Below, piece by piece: positions 13,863 through 14,616 of a stretch of DNA of 14,616 nucleotides. Under the pieces are notes generated by a model that was not told where the DNA came from, did no database searches, and saw nothing but the letters and a program-made list of their open reading frames with translations. The stretch's first letter is position 1. Every line of letters begins with the position of its first letter. Source of the DNA: Ignavibacteriaceae bacterium (GTDB taxonomy: Bacteria > Bacteroidota > Ignavibacteria > Ignavibacteriales > Ignavibacteriaceae); assembly GCA_025449775.1 (NCBI GenBank), contig JANWIS010000058.1:1-14616 (forward strand), in the 5' to 3' direction. Position numbers and translations under genes: made by a program.

Positions 13863-14616
13863 ATGAAAGTAGGGGTAATAGGTTTAGGTTATTGGGGACC
13901 CAATCTCGTTAGAAATTTTCTTGCACACAAAGATGTTTCGAAAGTAGTTGCCTGTGATTTGCGAGAAAACAGACTCAAAGTAATTAAAGAAAAATTTCCT
14001 GCAGCAGAACTAAGTAACGATTGCAGTGCACTCATCAATGGTGACCTTGATATTATCGTAATATCCACTCCCGTAGAAACTCATCATTCATTTGCAAAAA
14101 AATCTCTTGAAGCCGGAAAACATATCTGGGTTGAAAAACCATTTACTGCAACATCTGAAGAAGCAGAAGAGCTTATTGAAATTGCAGAGAGAAAAAATCT
14201 TAAAATCTTTGTTGACCATACTTTTATTTATAATGGTGCAGTAAGAAAAATAAAAGAACTCATAGATAAAAATGAATTGGGAGATATAATTTATTTTGAT
14301 TCGGAACGAATAAACCTTGGCTTATTCCAGAAAGATGTAAATGTTATCTGGGATCTTGCACCACACGATTTATCAATAATGTCATATTTTCTTGAAAAAC
14401 ATAAAGTAAAAGCCCTGGCAGCAAACGGAATAGCCAATTATAATGGTCAGGAAAACTTAGCTCACATTTGCATTTATTTTGAAGATAATTGTTTTGCTCA
14501 CTTTCATGTCAATTGGGTATCACCTGTTAAGATTAGAAGAATCATTGTCGGTGGTAACAAAAAAATGTTAGTTTATGATGACATGGAAAATTTTGAAAAG
14601 ATTAAAGTTTACGATA
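13863..14616 (+). CDS. Gfo/Idh/MocA-family sugar dehydrogenase, 3' part beyond window
   Basis: The first 251 codons of an NAD(P)-dependent oxidoreductase; the frame is open to the window end and the family usually has 320-360 residues. The N-terminal Rossmann motif is VGVIGLGYWGPNLVRNF. ISTPVETHHSFAKKSLEAGK leads to VEKPFTA, the family's catalytic EKP lysine motif. Near residue 162 is IWDLAPHDLSIM, where the aspartate and histidine are the usual substrate-site residues. Members oxidise or reduce hydroxyl/keto groups on nucleotide sugars. Together with the DegT-type aminotransferase in this locus it could form a 3-dehydrogenase plus 3-aminotransferase pair (GnnA/GnnB-like, or WbpB/WbpE by analogy), giving a 3-amino sugar nucleotide; this pairing is inference. 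It follows the glycosylphosphotransferase gene by 43 bases on the same strand. Its substrate cannot be told from sequence. Confidence 0.93.
   Translation, partial: MKVGVIGLGYWGPNLVRNFLAHKDVSKVVACDLRENRLKVIKEKFPAAELSNDCSALINGDLDIIVISTPVETHHSFAKKSLEAGKHIWVEKPFTATSEEAEELIEIAERKNLKIFVDHTFIYNGAVRKIKELIDKNELGDIIYFDSERINLGLFQKDVNVIWDLAPHDLSIMSYFLEKHKVKALAANGIANYNGQENLAHICIYFEDNCFAHFHVNWVSPVKIRRIIVGGNKKMLVYDDMENFEKIKVYD

Noticed and set aside
1..14616. CRISPR arrays, tRNA/rRNA genes, insertion sequences or attachment sites
   Set aside because: I saw no regularly spaced repeats, no tRNA-like cloverleaf, no transposase or integrase motifs and no terminal inverted repeats.

Overview
The window is AT-rich. 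It holds two blocks that meet in the middle: the start of a nonribosomal peptide synthetase (NRPS) assembly line (1-6626, minus strand) and a surface-polysaccharide locus (7262-14616, both strands). All seven genes read as intact, but the first and last are cut by the window edges. A TAnnTTTG-type promoter element, little Shine-Dalgarno signal at several starts, low GC and a combined Wzz/tyrosine-kinase protein suggest a Gram-negative bacterium of the Bacteroidota/Chlorobiota/Ignavibacteria group. That assignment is inference from style, not from a marker gene.

NRPS block (minus strand, read right to left). The first gene (6626-1944) encodes formyltransferase, half condensation domain, adenylation domain and carrier protein. 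A complete luciferase-like flavin monooxygenase is inserted inside the adenylation domain, between core motifs A4 and A5. When the two halves of the adenylation domain are rejoined, the specificity residues read D-I-L-Q-M-G-M-I-W-K, close to the known glycine code. After 75 bases the second gene (1868 to beyond base 1) begins with a heterocyclization (Cy) domain carrying DxxxxDxxS, followed by the start of another adenylation domain. The simplest reading is a start module that loads and N-formylates glycine, possibly oxidises it, and passes it to a module that builds a thiazoline or oxazoline from Cys, Ser or Thr. The rest of the line lies beyond the left edge.

Polysaccharide block. A minus-strand pair (10497-9889 and 9859-7262) encodes a short Wza-type export protein and a Wzz/BY-kinase polysaccharide co-polymerase with a tyrosine-rich tail. 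Diverging from it on the plus strand are a DegT/DnrJ/EryC1 sugar aminotransferase (10943-12079), a WbaP/WcaJ-type polyprenyl glycosylphosphotransferase (12383-13819) and a Gfo/Idh/MocA sugar dehydrogenase (13863 to beyond 14616). The dehydrogenase and aminotransferase could together make an amino sugar nucleotide. The glycosylphosphotransferase starts the repeat unit on the lipid carrier, and the minus-strand pair controls chain length and export.

The three gaps over 300 bases (6627-7261, 10498-10942, 12080-12382) hold no gene I can support. The 10498-10942 gap lies between divergent genes and carries the best promoter candidate and a hairpin.
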